A stretch of 6,653 nt of DNA from Dehalococcoidia bacterium (GTDB lineage Bacteria; Chloroflexota; Dehalococcoidia; E44-bin15). Under the pieces are notes generated by a model. The model saw only the letters and a program-made list of their open reading frames with translations, was not told the DNA's origin and did not search any database. The stretch lies in assembly GCA_030638665.1 (NCBI GenBank), contig DAOWEF010000032.1, positions 1-6,653 on the forward strand. The letters run 5' to 3'. Position numbers and translations under genes: made by a program. The stretch's first letter is position 1. Every line of letters starts with the position of its first letter. Below, one piece after another: positions 1 through 6,653 of the stretch.

Positions 1-678
1 GGTGAGTCTTTGAGGGGGATCATCTTCTGCTCTACCGGTCCAAACTGCCCCCAATTTCTTAGCCAGGTTGCGATGCTCTTCGCTTCTGGTGAAGACGAAA
101 ATTCCGCAACCCCAATATTTGGCCAGCTGAATCACGATGTGAGCCGAGGCCCCAAATCCGAAAAGCCCCAAACTCTGCCCGGACTTAATCCCTGAAAGCC
201 TTAAATCGCGAAGCCCGATCGCTCCGGCGCACAAAAGAGGAGCTGCCTGGGAATCAGTGAACCTGTCTGGAATCGAGTAGGCGAAATCTTCTGAGACCAC
301 GGTGTATTCGGCATATCCACCATTGGCCTGCCACCCAGTGCCTTGAAACTCATAGCATAAGTTTTCGTTGCCTTCTTTGCAGAAATGGCATTTTTCACAG
401 GCAGAGTATATCCAGGCAATACCTACTTTATCTCCAACTTTGAACTTAGTCACTCGCGAACCCAAGCTTTCGACTTTGCCAATAATTTCATGACCCAAAA
501 TCATCGGGAGTTTTGGCTGAAGCCTTCCTTCAATTTCGTCCAGTTCGGTGTGGCAAACCCCGCAGGCCGAAATCCTCACCAGAATCTCTTTTGATCTCGG
601 CTGAGGAGCTGGCAATTCAACCAATTCCAGAGGCCGATTTTCAACTGGGGAGATCTCCTTCAAGATTTGGGCTTTCAT
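1..678 (-). CDS. Zinc-dependent alcohol dehydrogenase, N-terminal 226 residues (cut by window edge)
   Basis: The frame is open from an ATG at 678 to the window start; 226 codons are visible, and the rest of the Rossmann domain (roughly 110 residues in a usual 330-350 residue enzyme) lies outside. An AG-rich site (gggagaagg) sits just upstream of the ATG. The protein is a medium-chain dehydrogenase that would oxidise alcohols or reduce aldehydes with NAD(P) in the cytoplasm. Catalytic-zinc ligands are seen in CGVCHTE (39-45) and GHE (62-64). The structural-zinc cysteines are C94, C97, C100 and C108. The GroES-like domain covers about 25-150, and the nucleotide-binding loop is LFGFGASAH near 175-183. 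That GFGASAH form, instead of GxGxxG, resembles the AdhA-like subfamily known from actinobacteria (from memory). The gene is AT-richer than its neighbours. The family is secure; the substrate cannot be told. Confidence 0.93.
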   Translation of the reverse strand, partial: MKAQILKEISPVENRPLELVELPAPQPRSKEILVRISACGVCHTELDEIEGRLQPKLPMILGHEIIGKVESLGSRVTKFKVGDKVGIAWIYSACEKCHFCKEGNENLCYEFQGTGWQANGGYAEYTVVSEDFAYSIPDRFTDSQAAPLLCAGAIGLRDLRLSGIKSGQSLGLFGFGASAHIVIQLAKYWGCGIFVFTRSEEHRNLAKKLGAVWTGRAEDDPPQRLT

Positions 679-754
679 TCTACCCTTCTCCCTTTGTCTC
701 AGTGGAACAACCTCGTCGCCGGTGCCAATGCCAGAGAAGCGATCTCAGTGGCTC

Positions 755-781
755 GATATATAGATTTGGTGTCCATGGCAA
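755..781 (-). promoter_or_regulatory. Weak candidate promoter for the alcohol dehydrogenase gene
   Basis: Read on the minus strand, TTGCCA (781-776, five of six matches to the -35 consensus) is followed after 15 bases by TATATC (760-755, four of six matches to -10). The spacing is two bases short of ideal. The site lies in the 125-base gap between the hydrolase stop and the dehydrogenase start and would give a leader of about 70 bases. It is a visual match only; the dehydrogenase could equally be read through from the gene before it. Confidence 0.2.
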
Positions 782-803
782 CTTGATGGAATGTGCCCTC
801 TGG

Positions 804-1640
804 TTAAGGGACGGTTATCCTGGTGCCTGTATTATTAAAGAAGAGGGCTTCACCCAGCTGCTGGGCGAGGAGCACGGCAGCGGGGAGCCCAGTGCAATGC
901 GATACCCCAACCCGCTGCACCCCAAGTTCCTGCAGGGCGGCAGCGGTGCGCAGCACCCTCTCTTCGCTGGTGCGCGTGAGGTGCATGCCACCAATGACGG
1001 TGTGAATTAATGTCACCCCGGTTATCTCCTGGGCGTGGCGCAGGGTATTGATAACGCCACGATGGGCACAACCCATGATGACCGCCAGCCCCTCACCTGT
1101 CTTGATAATGAGCGCCCGGTCGTCCCACAGCTCATCGCGGCGCCACTCGCCATCCTCCTTGACATACATATCGGGGTCAAGCTGCTCAAATTCCTCGGTC
1201 ATCGCGATCTCGCCGGTGGTAACAATGTCATCCGTAATCCAGACTGGCTCCCTGGTTAAGGTAAAAGAGGCCCCAAGGCATTCCAATTCATTACGGGCGA
1301 AAGGTATGCCAATATATCGTTCCCGCTCGCCGGGGCGGCGCGCATATTTGGGGGCCCATGTATCGGGATGGGCGATGACCTCGACCTGTTTCCCTATCTG
1401 CTCGAGTACCCCCTTCAGTCCCCCGGTGTGGTCATAGTGGCCATGGCTCAATACTATCTTATCGATTGTCGATAAATCCAGACCGAAGATCGGCGCGTTA
1501 TGGGGCACAGAGATGCTGGCGCCGGTGTCAAGCAGTATATTGAGATCATCTGTCTGTACCAGGACACTCAGCCCCCATTCGGCGAGCACAACGGGGAACC
1601 CGGCGGTATTTTCGCTAAGGGTGGTTATGCGGAGCGGCAT
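804..1640 (-). CDS. Metallo-beta-lactamase-fold hydrolase, COG1237 type (DHPS-like)
   Basis: A complete 278-residue cytoplasmic protein. The start is set by a near-perfect ribosome site (aaggaggt) five bases before the ATG. The metal-binding motif SHGHYDHTGG (65-74) gives the HxHxDH signature, preceded by LLDTG (36-40). Later metal-site motifs are GCAHRG (190-195), IGGMHL (216-221) and SHCTG (247-251). The opening ENTAG...AEWGLS, the long insert between the HxHxDH and GCAH motifs, and the C-terminal SHCTG match the family often annotated as 7,8-dihydropterin-6-yl-methyl-4-(beta-D-ribofuranosyl)aminobenzene 5'-phosphate synthase, after the methanogen enzyme of methanopterin synthesis. In bacteria that name is usually carried over by homology, so only metal-dependent hydrolase is safe here. 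It lies 119 bases after the Mrp gene with no obvious promoter, so read-through is possible. Confidence 0.93.
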   Translation of the reverse strand: MPLRITTLSENTAGFPVVLAEWGLSVLVQTDDLNILLDTGASISVPHNAPIFGLDLSTIDKIVLSHGHYDHTGGLKGVLEQIGKQVEVIAHPDTWAPKYARRPGERERYIGIPFARNELECLGASFTLTREPVWITDDIVTTGEIAMTEEFEQLDPDMYVKEDGEWRRDELWDDRALIIKTGEGLAVIMGCAHRGVINTLRHAQEITGVTLIHTVIGGMHLTRTSEERVLRTAAALQELGVQRVGVSHCTGLPAAVLLAQQLGEALFFNNTGTRITVP

Positions 1641-1759
1641 TTTATACCTCCTTCAGGCGAATTTCACCAGCCTGTGGTAAAGAATCCAGCACTGTATTGG
1701 TAAAATGAGTCAATGCTTGGTCGAGTATTTATTTCATGCCCTATCTTTAATCCGCTGAT

Positions 1760-2770
1760 CTAAGTGGCACGGGACGAGGCTGGCATCGCCTGGATGAAGG
1801 CTGCTGACAGTGAAGTGAAGGGCTCGGCGTTGTAGCGCTCGATCTCGCCGCTGTCGCAGAGCGCGGCGAGTTCCGGATCTACGGGGAGTTGCCCCAGAAG
1901 GGGGGCCTCCGCCTCCCTGGCCATCTCCTCCCCCCTGCTCCGACCAAAGAGCTCGATCCTCTTTCCCGTCTCCGGGATCACCAGATAGCTCATATTCTCT
2001 ACCACCCCCAGGATAGGGATGTTTAGCTTATGCGCCATATGAACCGCTTTCCGCACCACCATGCTCGCCAGGTCTTGGGGTGTGGAGACGATGATAATGC
2101 CTGAAAGGGGGAGCGAGTGCATCACGGTGAGGGGGATATCGGCGGTGCCCGGTGGCAGGTCAACCAGAAGGTAATCGAGCTTGCCCCAGAGCACCTCCTG
2201 CCAGAACTGGGTGATCGCCTTGGCGAGCAGGGGCCCTCTCCAGATAATGGCATCGTCTTCATGTGGCAGGAGCAGGTTGAGGGACATGACCGCGATCCCG
2301 GACCTGGTTTCCACCGGAAGGAGGCCGCCATCACCCCCCATGGGGCGAGCCTTTAGACCAAACATCTTGGGGATGCTAGGGCCGGTGATATCGGCGTCCA
2401 GGATGCCCACCTGATACCCCTGGCGGGTGAGGGCGATGGCGAGCAGGGCAGTGACCAGCGATTTACCCACGCCACCCTTGCCGCTCATCACCGCGACAAC
2501 ACGGTCAAACTCGTTCAACTCCTGGGGCGAGTGCTCCACAAGCTCGATGGCTAGCTCCTTCACCCCGGGGAGCGCCTCAATGGCAGCGCGTACCCTTTCC
2601 TGAACGCGATCCCTCTCAGTAGCGCTTAGGACGCCCAAGGCCATGGTAAGCTTCACCCTTTCCCCAGATACCGCGATGTCCCGGACCATATTAAGCTGAG
2701 GAAGGCTGCGCTTGGGTTGGGGGAGTAGCACCCCTTCAAGCGCCCCGGCAACATCTTTTTTTAGCGCCAC
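1760..2770 (-). CDS. Mrp/ApbC/NBP35-family P-loop ATPase lacking the C-terminal CxxC
   Basis: A 336-residue cytoplasmic protein. Residues 1-85 resemble the MIP18/DUF59 domain (the LNMVRDI segment at 26-32 is typical). The ATPase domain follows: deviant Walker A SGKGGVGKS (96-104), the DADITGPSIPKMFG switch region (125-138), and VDLPPGTAD (203-211). Family members bind and transfer Fe-S clusters through a CxxC after the ENMSY motif and act as homodimers. Here ENMSY (258-262) is followed by LVIPETGK, so Ile265 and Thr268 stand where both cysteines are expected. The one remaining cysteine is Cys305. The gene starts with GTG and overlaps the radical SAM gene by 10 bases, so translation is probably coupled. 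The family is certain. A cluster-carrier role is doubtful given the missing ligands; a regulatory or partner ATPase role is an alternative. Confidence 0.94.
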   Translation of the reverse strand: MALKKDVAGALEGVLLPQPKRSLPQLNMVRDIAVSGERVKLTMALGVLSATERDRVQERVRAAIEALPGVKELAIELVEHSPQELNEFDRVVAVMSGKGGVGKSLVTALLAIALTRQGYQVGILDADITGPSIPKMFGLKARPMGGDGGLLPVETRSGIAVMSLNLLLPHEDDAIIWRGPLLAKAITQFWQEVLWGKLDYLLVDLPPGTADIPLTVMHSLPLSGIIIVSTPQDLASMVVRKAVHMAHKLNIPILGVVENMSYLVIPETGKRIELFGRSRGEEMAREAEAPLLGQLPVDPELAALCDSGEIERYNAEPFTSLSAAFIQAMPASSRAT

Positions 2771-4323
2771 TTCCAGATGAATCCTCCGTTCGCCGTCTCG
2801 CGCGTGATAAGCTCCATCTGGATCAGTCTGTCCATCTCCCGCTCGGCCGCATCCAACGGGACGTCCAGCTTGCGGGATACCCGCTGAGCCAGCTGCCTCA
2901 CTGGATCGCCGCCATCCTTCATCCGACCCAGCCGCTCAATAACATCGCCCTTGAGGAGCTTCCAGACGAACTCTATGCTCGCTTTTTGTCTCACCTCTTT
3001 GACACTGACGGGATCTCCCTCCTCGGCCTTACGCTCTATCTGCTGCCAGACATAGGCAATTATCCGGTCGTAGTCGGCCATATGTTCCAGAACCTGTTGC
3101 GGGCTCATGGTAGCAGTCTCGGTAATCGGTTCGTTGGCGTCATACTTCGCCCAGTTTCGGGAAAGGATGCGCAGGCCATACTCTTTAGGCTTCTCATAGA
3201 GCTCAGTTCCCGGCAGGGGGGATAACAGGTGGAAACCGTATTTGGCATCGTAATCCCGGTTAAGCTCATGGGCAAAAGCCAGCGACAGGCGGGCGGTCTC
3301 CGGGCTTTCGCCAGGAAGACCGAAGATGAAGGAGTTGAAGACCCCGATCCCGGCCTCGGTGGCGAGCTTGGTTCCCCTCCTGATATCGTCCGGGGTGGTC
3401 CCCTTCTTAATGGTCTTCAGGATCTCAGGAGAGGCTGACTCAACGCCATAAAGTAGCCAGGAGCAGCCAGCCTGTTTCATCCTCTTCAGTATATCCGCGG
3501 TTACGGTATCGGCGCGGGCGAAGACATTCCACTGAAACTTGAGGTTGCGCCTCATGATTTCATCACAGACAGCCCGTGCGTGGCGGTGGTTGATGGTGAA
3601 GGTGTCATCGACAACGTTCAACCTCTCAAAACCGAACTCTTTATGGATCTGCTCTATCTCATCGGCCACCAGCTTGGGGTCGCGAAAGCGAACCCGCCGC
3701 CCGAAGAGCCGGGGCCCGGAGCAGAAGATGCAGCGGTAGGGACAGCCCCTGCTGGTGATTACAGTGCAGGGAGCGCCGATGGCGCGGTATTTGGAAAGGG
3801 GCAAGAGGTGGCGCGCTGGGGGGGGGAGCTCATCCAGGTTCTCGATAAGGGGGCGGGGCTCAGTTTTTACCACCCTGCTATCCTCACGGAAGGCAATCCC
3901 TGCCACCTGCTGGATGTCTTTACCTTTCTCCAGGGCCCTTGCCAGCTCGACTATTGTCCGCTCTCCCTCCCCGATGATTACCACGTCGATCCAGCGGGCC
4001 CGGAGGAGGGTCTCCTTAAGGGCGAAGCTGGCATGGGGACCACCGAGCATGGTAACGATGCGGGGGTCAAAATCCTTACATGCCTTCAGGTTTCGGGAGG
4101 CAATGGGGGAATTCAGGGTTACGCAGGTAGCGCCGACCATCTGAGGCTGATATTCCGCAAGCTTATCCCTGATCTTGCGGGCTGAATGCTGGGACACTAG
4201 AAGGTCCAGGATCTGGACCTCAATACCTTCATTTTGGAGCACTGCGGCCAGGTAGCTCAAAGAGAGGGGGGGGATGGGGTTCTCTTCAAGGGGGTAAGGA
4301 GTGCTCATGAGAAGAACGCGCAT
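2761..4323 (-). CDS. B12-binding domain / radical SAM protein, function unassigned
   Basis: A complete 520-residue protein, started by ATG with an ideal site (aggagg, 7 bases upstream). Residues 1-150 form a cobalamin-binding-type Rossmann domain (PPLSLSYLAAVL at 18-29, LGGPHAS at 93-99, IGEGE at 117-121); no DxHxxG motif is seen, as is common in this class. The radical SAM core, about 185-400, has CPYRCIFC with Cys194, Cys198 and Cys201 for the SAM-bound 4Fe-4S cluster, then VVDDTF (237-242), YGVESAS (292-298), and GLPGES (335-340). The layout matches class B methylases and their many uncharacterised relatives such as BchE- and HpnP-like proteins. Residues 435-520 add a tail whose end looks like a winged helix. 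It is coupled to the Mrp ATPase gene. Methyl transfer is possible, but no substrate can be read from the sequence. Confidence 0.93.
   Translation of the reverse strand: MRVLLMSTPYPLEENPIPPLSLSYLAAVLQNEGIEVQILDLLVSQHSARKIRDKLAEYQPQMVGATCVTLNSPIASRNLKACKDFDPRIVTMLGGPHASFALKETLLRARWIDVVIIGEGERTIVELARALEKGKDIQQVAGIAFREDSRVVKTEPRPLIENLDELPPPARHLLPLSKYRAIGAPCTVITSRGCPYRCIFCSGPRLFGRRVRFRDPKLVADEIEQIHKEFGFERLNVVDDTFTINHRHARAVCDEIMRRNLKFQWNVFARADTVTADILKRMKQAGCSWLLYGVESASPEILKTIKKGTTPDDIRRGTKLATEAGIGVFNSFIFGLPGESPETARLSLAFAHELNRDYDAKYGFHLLSPLPGTELYEKPKEYGLRILSRNWAKYDANEPITETATMSPQQVLEHMADYDRIIAYVWQQIERKAEEGDPVSVKEVRQKASIEFVWKLLKGDVIERLGRMKDGGDPVRQLAQRVSRKLDVPLDAAEREMDRLIQMELITRETANGGFIWKWR
2783..2787 (-). 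promoter_or_regulatory. Ribosome binding site inside the radical SAM gene, for the GTG start of the Mrp gene
   Basis: GGAGG on the minus strand lies 12 bases before the GTG at 2770 and within the last codons of the upstream gene. The spacing is longer than the usual 5-9 bases, but no better in-frame start follows until Met28. Starting there would remove the first third of the DUF59-like domain. The overlap of the two genes also supports this start through translational coupling. Confidence 0.55.
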
Positions 4324-4356
4324 GGAAATTCCTCCTAGCTAGACGGTTGTGTCTCG

Positions 4357-4385
4357 ATTATATATTAAATCAGCGCGTTTCGCTA
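4357..4385 (-). promoter_or_regulatory. Candidate promoter for the radical SAM-Mrp operon
   Basis: The minus strand has a perfect TATAAT (4362-4357) in the 70-base gap between the membrane-protein stop and the radical SAM start. With a 17-base spacer the upstream hexamer is TAGCGA (4385-4380), only three of six matches to the -35 consensus. Transcription would start near 4350, giving a leader of about 27 bases that carries the AGGAGG ribosome site. The local AT-rich stretch contrasts with the GC-rich gene that follows. Confidence 0.4.
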
Positions 4386-4393
4386 GATTCGAT

Positions 4394-5032
4394 TTAATGG
4401 TGATGATGGAATTTAGCCCCTCTAACGAATAGCAGCGGATAAACGATATCGCTCATGCAGCAGGGAATCCAAACGGCAAGGAATAGGAAGAGAAAGATGG
4501 TAAGATATTGCAGCCAAGTTACTGTTTCCCCCAATGCCATAATAATAAAGAATAGTGAGGCCCAGGTGCTGATCAGAACATGACCGGCGTGAGGGAATTT
4601 GGTGATCGGTCTCCAGAAACCGATTGCGATGCCTAAAAATGCCGGGGGGATAGTGATCCACGGTTCTTCAATGAAACCGATGTGGAGTTCCCTGCCCGGT
4701 AAGACAGCCAGCCACGCTCCCAGATAGGGAATGATTGAATCGCTCAGGGTAGCGATGCCGATGCTGCCCGTGAAACCGATCACGATCACTGCCCAGAGTT
4801 TTCCGTTACCGAGCGTTTTATATATCGCAGTGGTTACCACAGCGCTCAAGACGATATGTGCGGGATGGAGGATGTAAAAAATCGTCTCGGAGGAGCGGGA
4901 AACCGGGTCGAGAAAACCGCCCCAGATTACAATCAACATAAAGACAATCGCCGTTACAGCTCCGAAAGCGGTAAAGGGAATATGAGTTACCAGCTCTTTG
5001 CCGATTAGCCTCCATTGCTCTACACGTGTCAT
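4394..5032 (-). CDS. Unrecognised six-helix membrane protein with His/Cys/acidic motifs and a His4 tail
   Basis: A complete 212-residue integral membrane protein that I cannot assign to a named family. Hydrophobic segments lie at about 18-38, 52-71, 80-97, 126-141, 150-167 and 173-190, the last running on to 203. Polar residues in or beside these segments look like metal or redox ligands: H56 and H59 (LHPAH), D98 (LSDSIIPYLG), H117, E122 and E123 (FIEEPW), H148 and H151 (FPHAGH), C191, C192 and D195 (PCCMSD), and four histidines at the very end (209-212). No signal peptide is seen. No strong ribosome site precedes the ATG; only a weak AGGA lies about 14 bases upstream, so the start is less certain. 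It may have its own promoter and lies upstream of the radical SAM-Mrp pair. A metal transporter, sensor or redox membrane subunit are all possible. Confidence 0.85.
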   Translation of the reverse strand: MTRVEQWRLIGKELVTHIPFTAFGAVTAIVFMLIVIWGGFLDPVSRSSETIFYILHPAHIVLSAVVTTAIYKTLGNGKLWAVIVIGFTGSIGIATLSDSIIPYLGAWLAVLPGRELHIGFIEEPWITIPPAFLGIAIGFWRPITKFPHAGHVLISTWASLFFIIMALGETVTWLQYLTIFLFLFLAVWIPCCMSDIVYPLLFVRGAKFHHHH

Positions 5033-5055
5033 TTAAACGTCATAATCCTGGTTCC

Positions 5056-5076
5056 GCATGAATTACTAGCTCATGC
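5056..5076. repeat. Inverted repeat in the leader of the membrane-protein gene
   Basis: GCATGA (5056-5061) and TCATGC (5071-5076) are perfect inverted copies with a 9-base loop. The repeat lies between the candidate promoter and the ATG at 5032. No T-run follows on the minus strand, so it does not look like a terminator. It could be an operator or an mRNA hairpin, or it could be chance. Confidence 0.35.
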
Positions 5077-5085
5077 TCATTAGTG

Positions 5086-5114
5086 ATTTTAAACTCCCGT
5101 GTAACCTTTGTTGA
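5086..5114 (-). promoter_or_regulatory. Candidate promoter for the membrane-protein gene
   Basis: On the minus strand TCAACA (5114-5109, four of six matches to -35) is separated by exactly 17 bases from TAAAAT (5091-5086, five of six matches to -10). Transcription would start near 5079, giving a leader of about 47 bases that contains the inverted repeat. Its position just after the GAPDH stop supports a separate transcription unit. Confidence 0.35.
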
Positions 5115-5120
5115 TTCAAG

Positions 5121-6156
<1,036 letters not shown>

Positions 6157-6174
6157 TTATTCTTAATGGCTAAA

Positions 6175-6653
6175 TTATTGCCTTTTACTTTCGAGCGGGG
6201 CTAAAGTGCGACGCCTCACCATGTCCAGAAAGGCCTCGATTCTGGTCTTCAGGTGCTGGGTGAGCAGATAGTCATTATTCCCCTCCAGGGTCAAGATGGG
6301 TAGGTCAATGCGGTGGCGAAAGACAATGTTGCCGATCCCGCGATGACAGAAGGCCTGAACATAGTGTATCATCCCATCCACCCGGCGATCTCGCAACTGG
6401 GGCAGGATGTCGCCTAGCCTGTCGAATATGGAGTAGGGGTATGTATAGCTTGAGTATTGCTCAGCAAGCGAATTTTGCGAATTGCCGCTGTGTGGCATGG
6501 CGAATTGCCGCTGAATTTCGTTGAATACTACCCTGGCCCCCTGGCTCTCCAGGAAATTGTATAAGTCCTTGGCGAAGACTGGGGGCACGCCTATATAGGC
6601 GAGGCGCAGCATATTTCGCTTTTTCCATTCTTCTCGCTCGTGGCATTCCGTCA
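6175..6653 (-). CDS. 2-hydroxyacyl-CoA dehydratase / benzoyl-CoA reductase-family subunit, C-terminal part (cut by window edge)
   Basis: The frame stays open to the window end; 158 residues are visible before the TAA. The first methionine in view (6612) is internal, because reading upstream gives a plausible continuing helix (TECHEREEWKKRN) leading into LRLAYIGVPP. Motifs counted from that methionine are IGVPPVF (7-13), NEIQRQFAMP (31-40), YTYPY (56-60), DGMIHYVQAFCHR (79-91), TLEGNN (108-113) and TRIEAFLD (123-130). They match the HgdB/HgdC/BcrB/BcrC superfamily. Such subunits hold a 4Fe-4S cluster, and Cys89 in QAFCHR is the likely ligand in this half. The complex, driven by an ATP-dependent activator, removes water from 2-hydroxyacyl-CoA or reduces aromatic CoA esters. 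The visible part cannot separate these roles. Neither partner subunit nor activator is in the window. Confidence 0.9.
   Translation of the reverse strand, partial: TECHEREEWKKRNMLRLAYIGVPPVFAKDLYNFLESQGARVVFNEIQRQFAMPHSGNSQNSLAEQYSSYTYPYSIFDRLGDILPQLRDRRVDGMIHYVQAFCHRGIGNIVFRHRIDLPILTLEGNNDYLLTQHLKTRIEAFLDMVRRRTLAPLESKRQ
6477..6513. repeat. 14-base direct repeat inside the dehydratase-type gene
   Basis: GCGAATTGCCGCTG occurs at 6477-6490 and again at 6500-6513, a period of 23 bases. On the coding (minus) strand the two copies fall in different reading frames: one encodes part of QRQFA, the other part of SGNS. It lies just after the conserved RQFAMP motif, in what looks like a variable loop. 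Confidence 0.7.

Noticed and set aside
513..1010. 165-codon plus-strand open frame
   Set aside because: It spans the start of the dehydrogenase and the end of the hydrolase gene on the opposite strand, and its translation is proline/serine-rich with no recognisable motif; it is a shadow of the real genes.
3580..4185. 201-codon plus-strand open frame
   Set aside because: It is antisense to the motif-rich radical SAM gene, has a low-complexity translation and no good ribosome site.
4372..4384. AGCG/CGCT short hairpin as a terminator after the membrane-protein gene
   Set aside because: The stem has only four pairs and no clear T-run follows on the minus strand.
4397..4408. Four C-terminal histidines as a cloning tag artefact
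   Set aside because: Only four residues, followed directly by a stop and native-looking intergenic DNA with no vector sequence.
5041..5043. Upstream ATG as an alternative start of the membrane protein
   Set aside because: It is 11 bases upstream and out of frame, and it ends at TGA after four codons.
6175..6612. Treating the methionine at 6612 as the start of a small complete protein
   Set aside because: The frame is open to the window edge, no ribosome site precedes this ATG, and the family's proteins are far longer; it is an internal residue.

Overview
The window reads as chromosomal DNA from an anaerobic bacterium. It holds seven protein genes, all on the minus strand and tightly packed: five complete and two cut by the window edges. 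Strong Shine-Dalgarno sites, a type I (bacterial-style) GAPDH, a 2-hydroxyacyl-CoA dehydratase/benzoyl-CoA reductase-family subunit, a B12-type radical SAM protein and a COG1237-type metallo-hydrolase together suggest a strict anaerobe. A Chloroflexota (Dehalococcoidia-like) or similar subsurface lineage would fit, but this is inference from gene style and no taxonomic marker is present.

In transcription order (right to left): the C-terminal part of a 2-hydroxyacyl-CoA dehydratase-type subunit (6653-6175), then, 33 bases on, a complete GAPDH gene (6141-5128) with a possible weak terminator overlapping its stop codon. Next is an unrecognised six-helix membrane protein with many potential metal ligands and a four-histidine tail (5032-4394), preceded by a possible promoter and a leader hairpin. 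A 70-base gap with a TATAAT box leads to a B12-binding/radical SAM protein (4323-2761). The Mrp/ApbC-type P-loop ATPase gene (2770-1760) overlaps its end by 10 bases. A COG1237-type metallo-beta-lactamase-fold protein follows (1640-804), and last the N-terminal two thirds of a zinc-dependent alcohol dehydrogenase (678-1), which is visibly more AT-rich than the middle of the window.

The dehydratase subunit and GAPDH are probably central or acyl-CoA metabolism genes. The radical SAM and Mrp genes are almost certainly co-translated, which suggests an iron-sulfur-linked function. The Mrp protein, however, lacks both cysteines of the CxxC motif that normally carries its bridging cluster. The most novel-looking element is the membrane protein upstream of that pair. 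No RNA genes, CRISPR arrays, insertion sequences or origins were seen, and no gap between genes exceeds about 125 bases.
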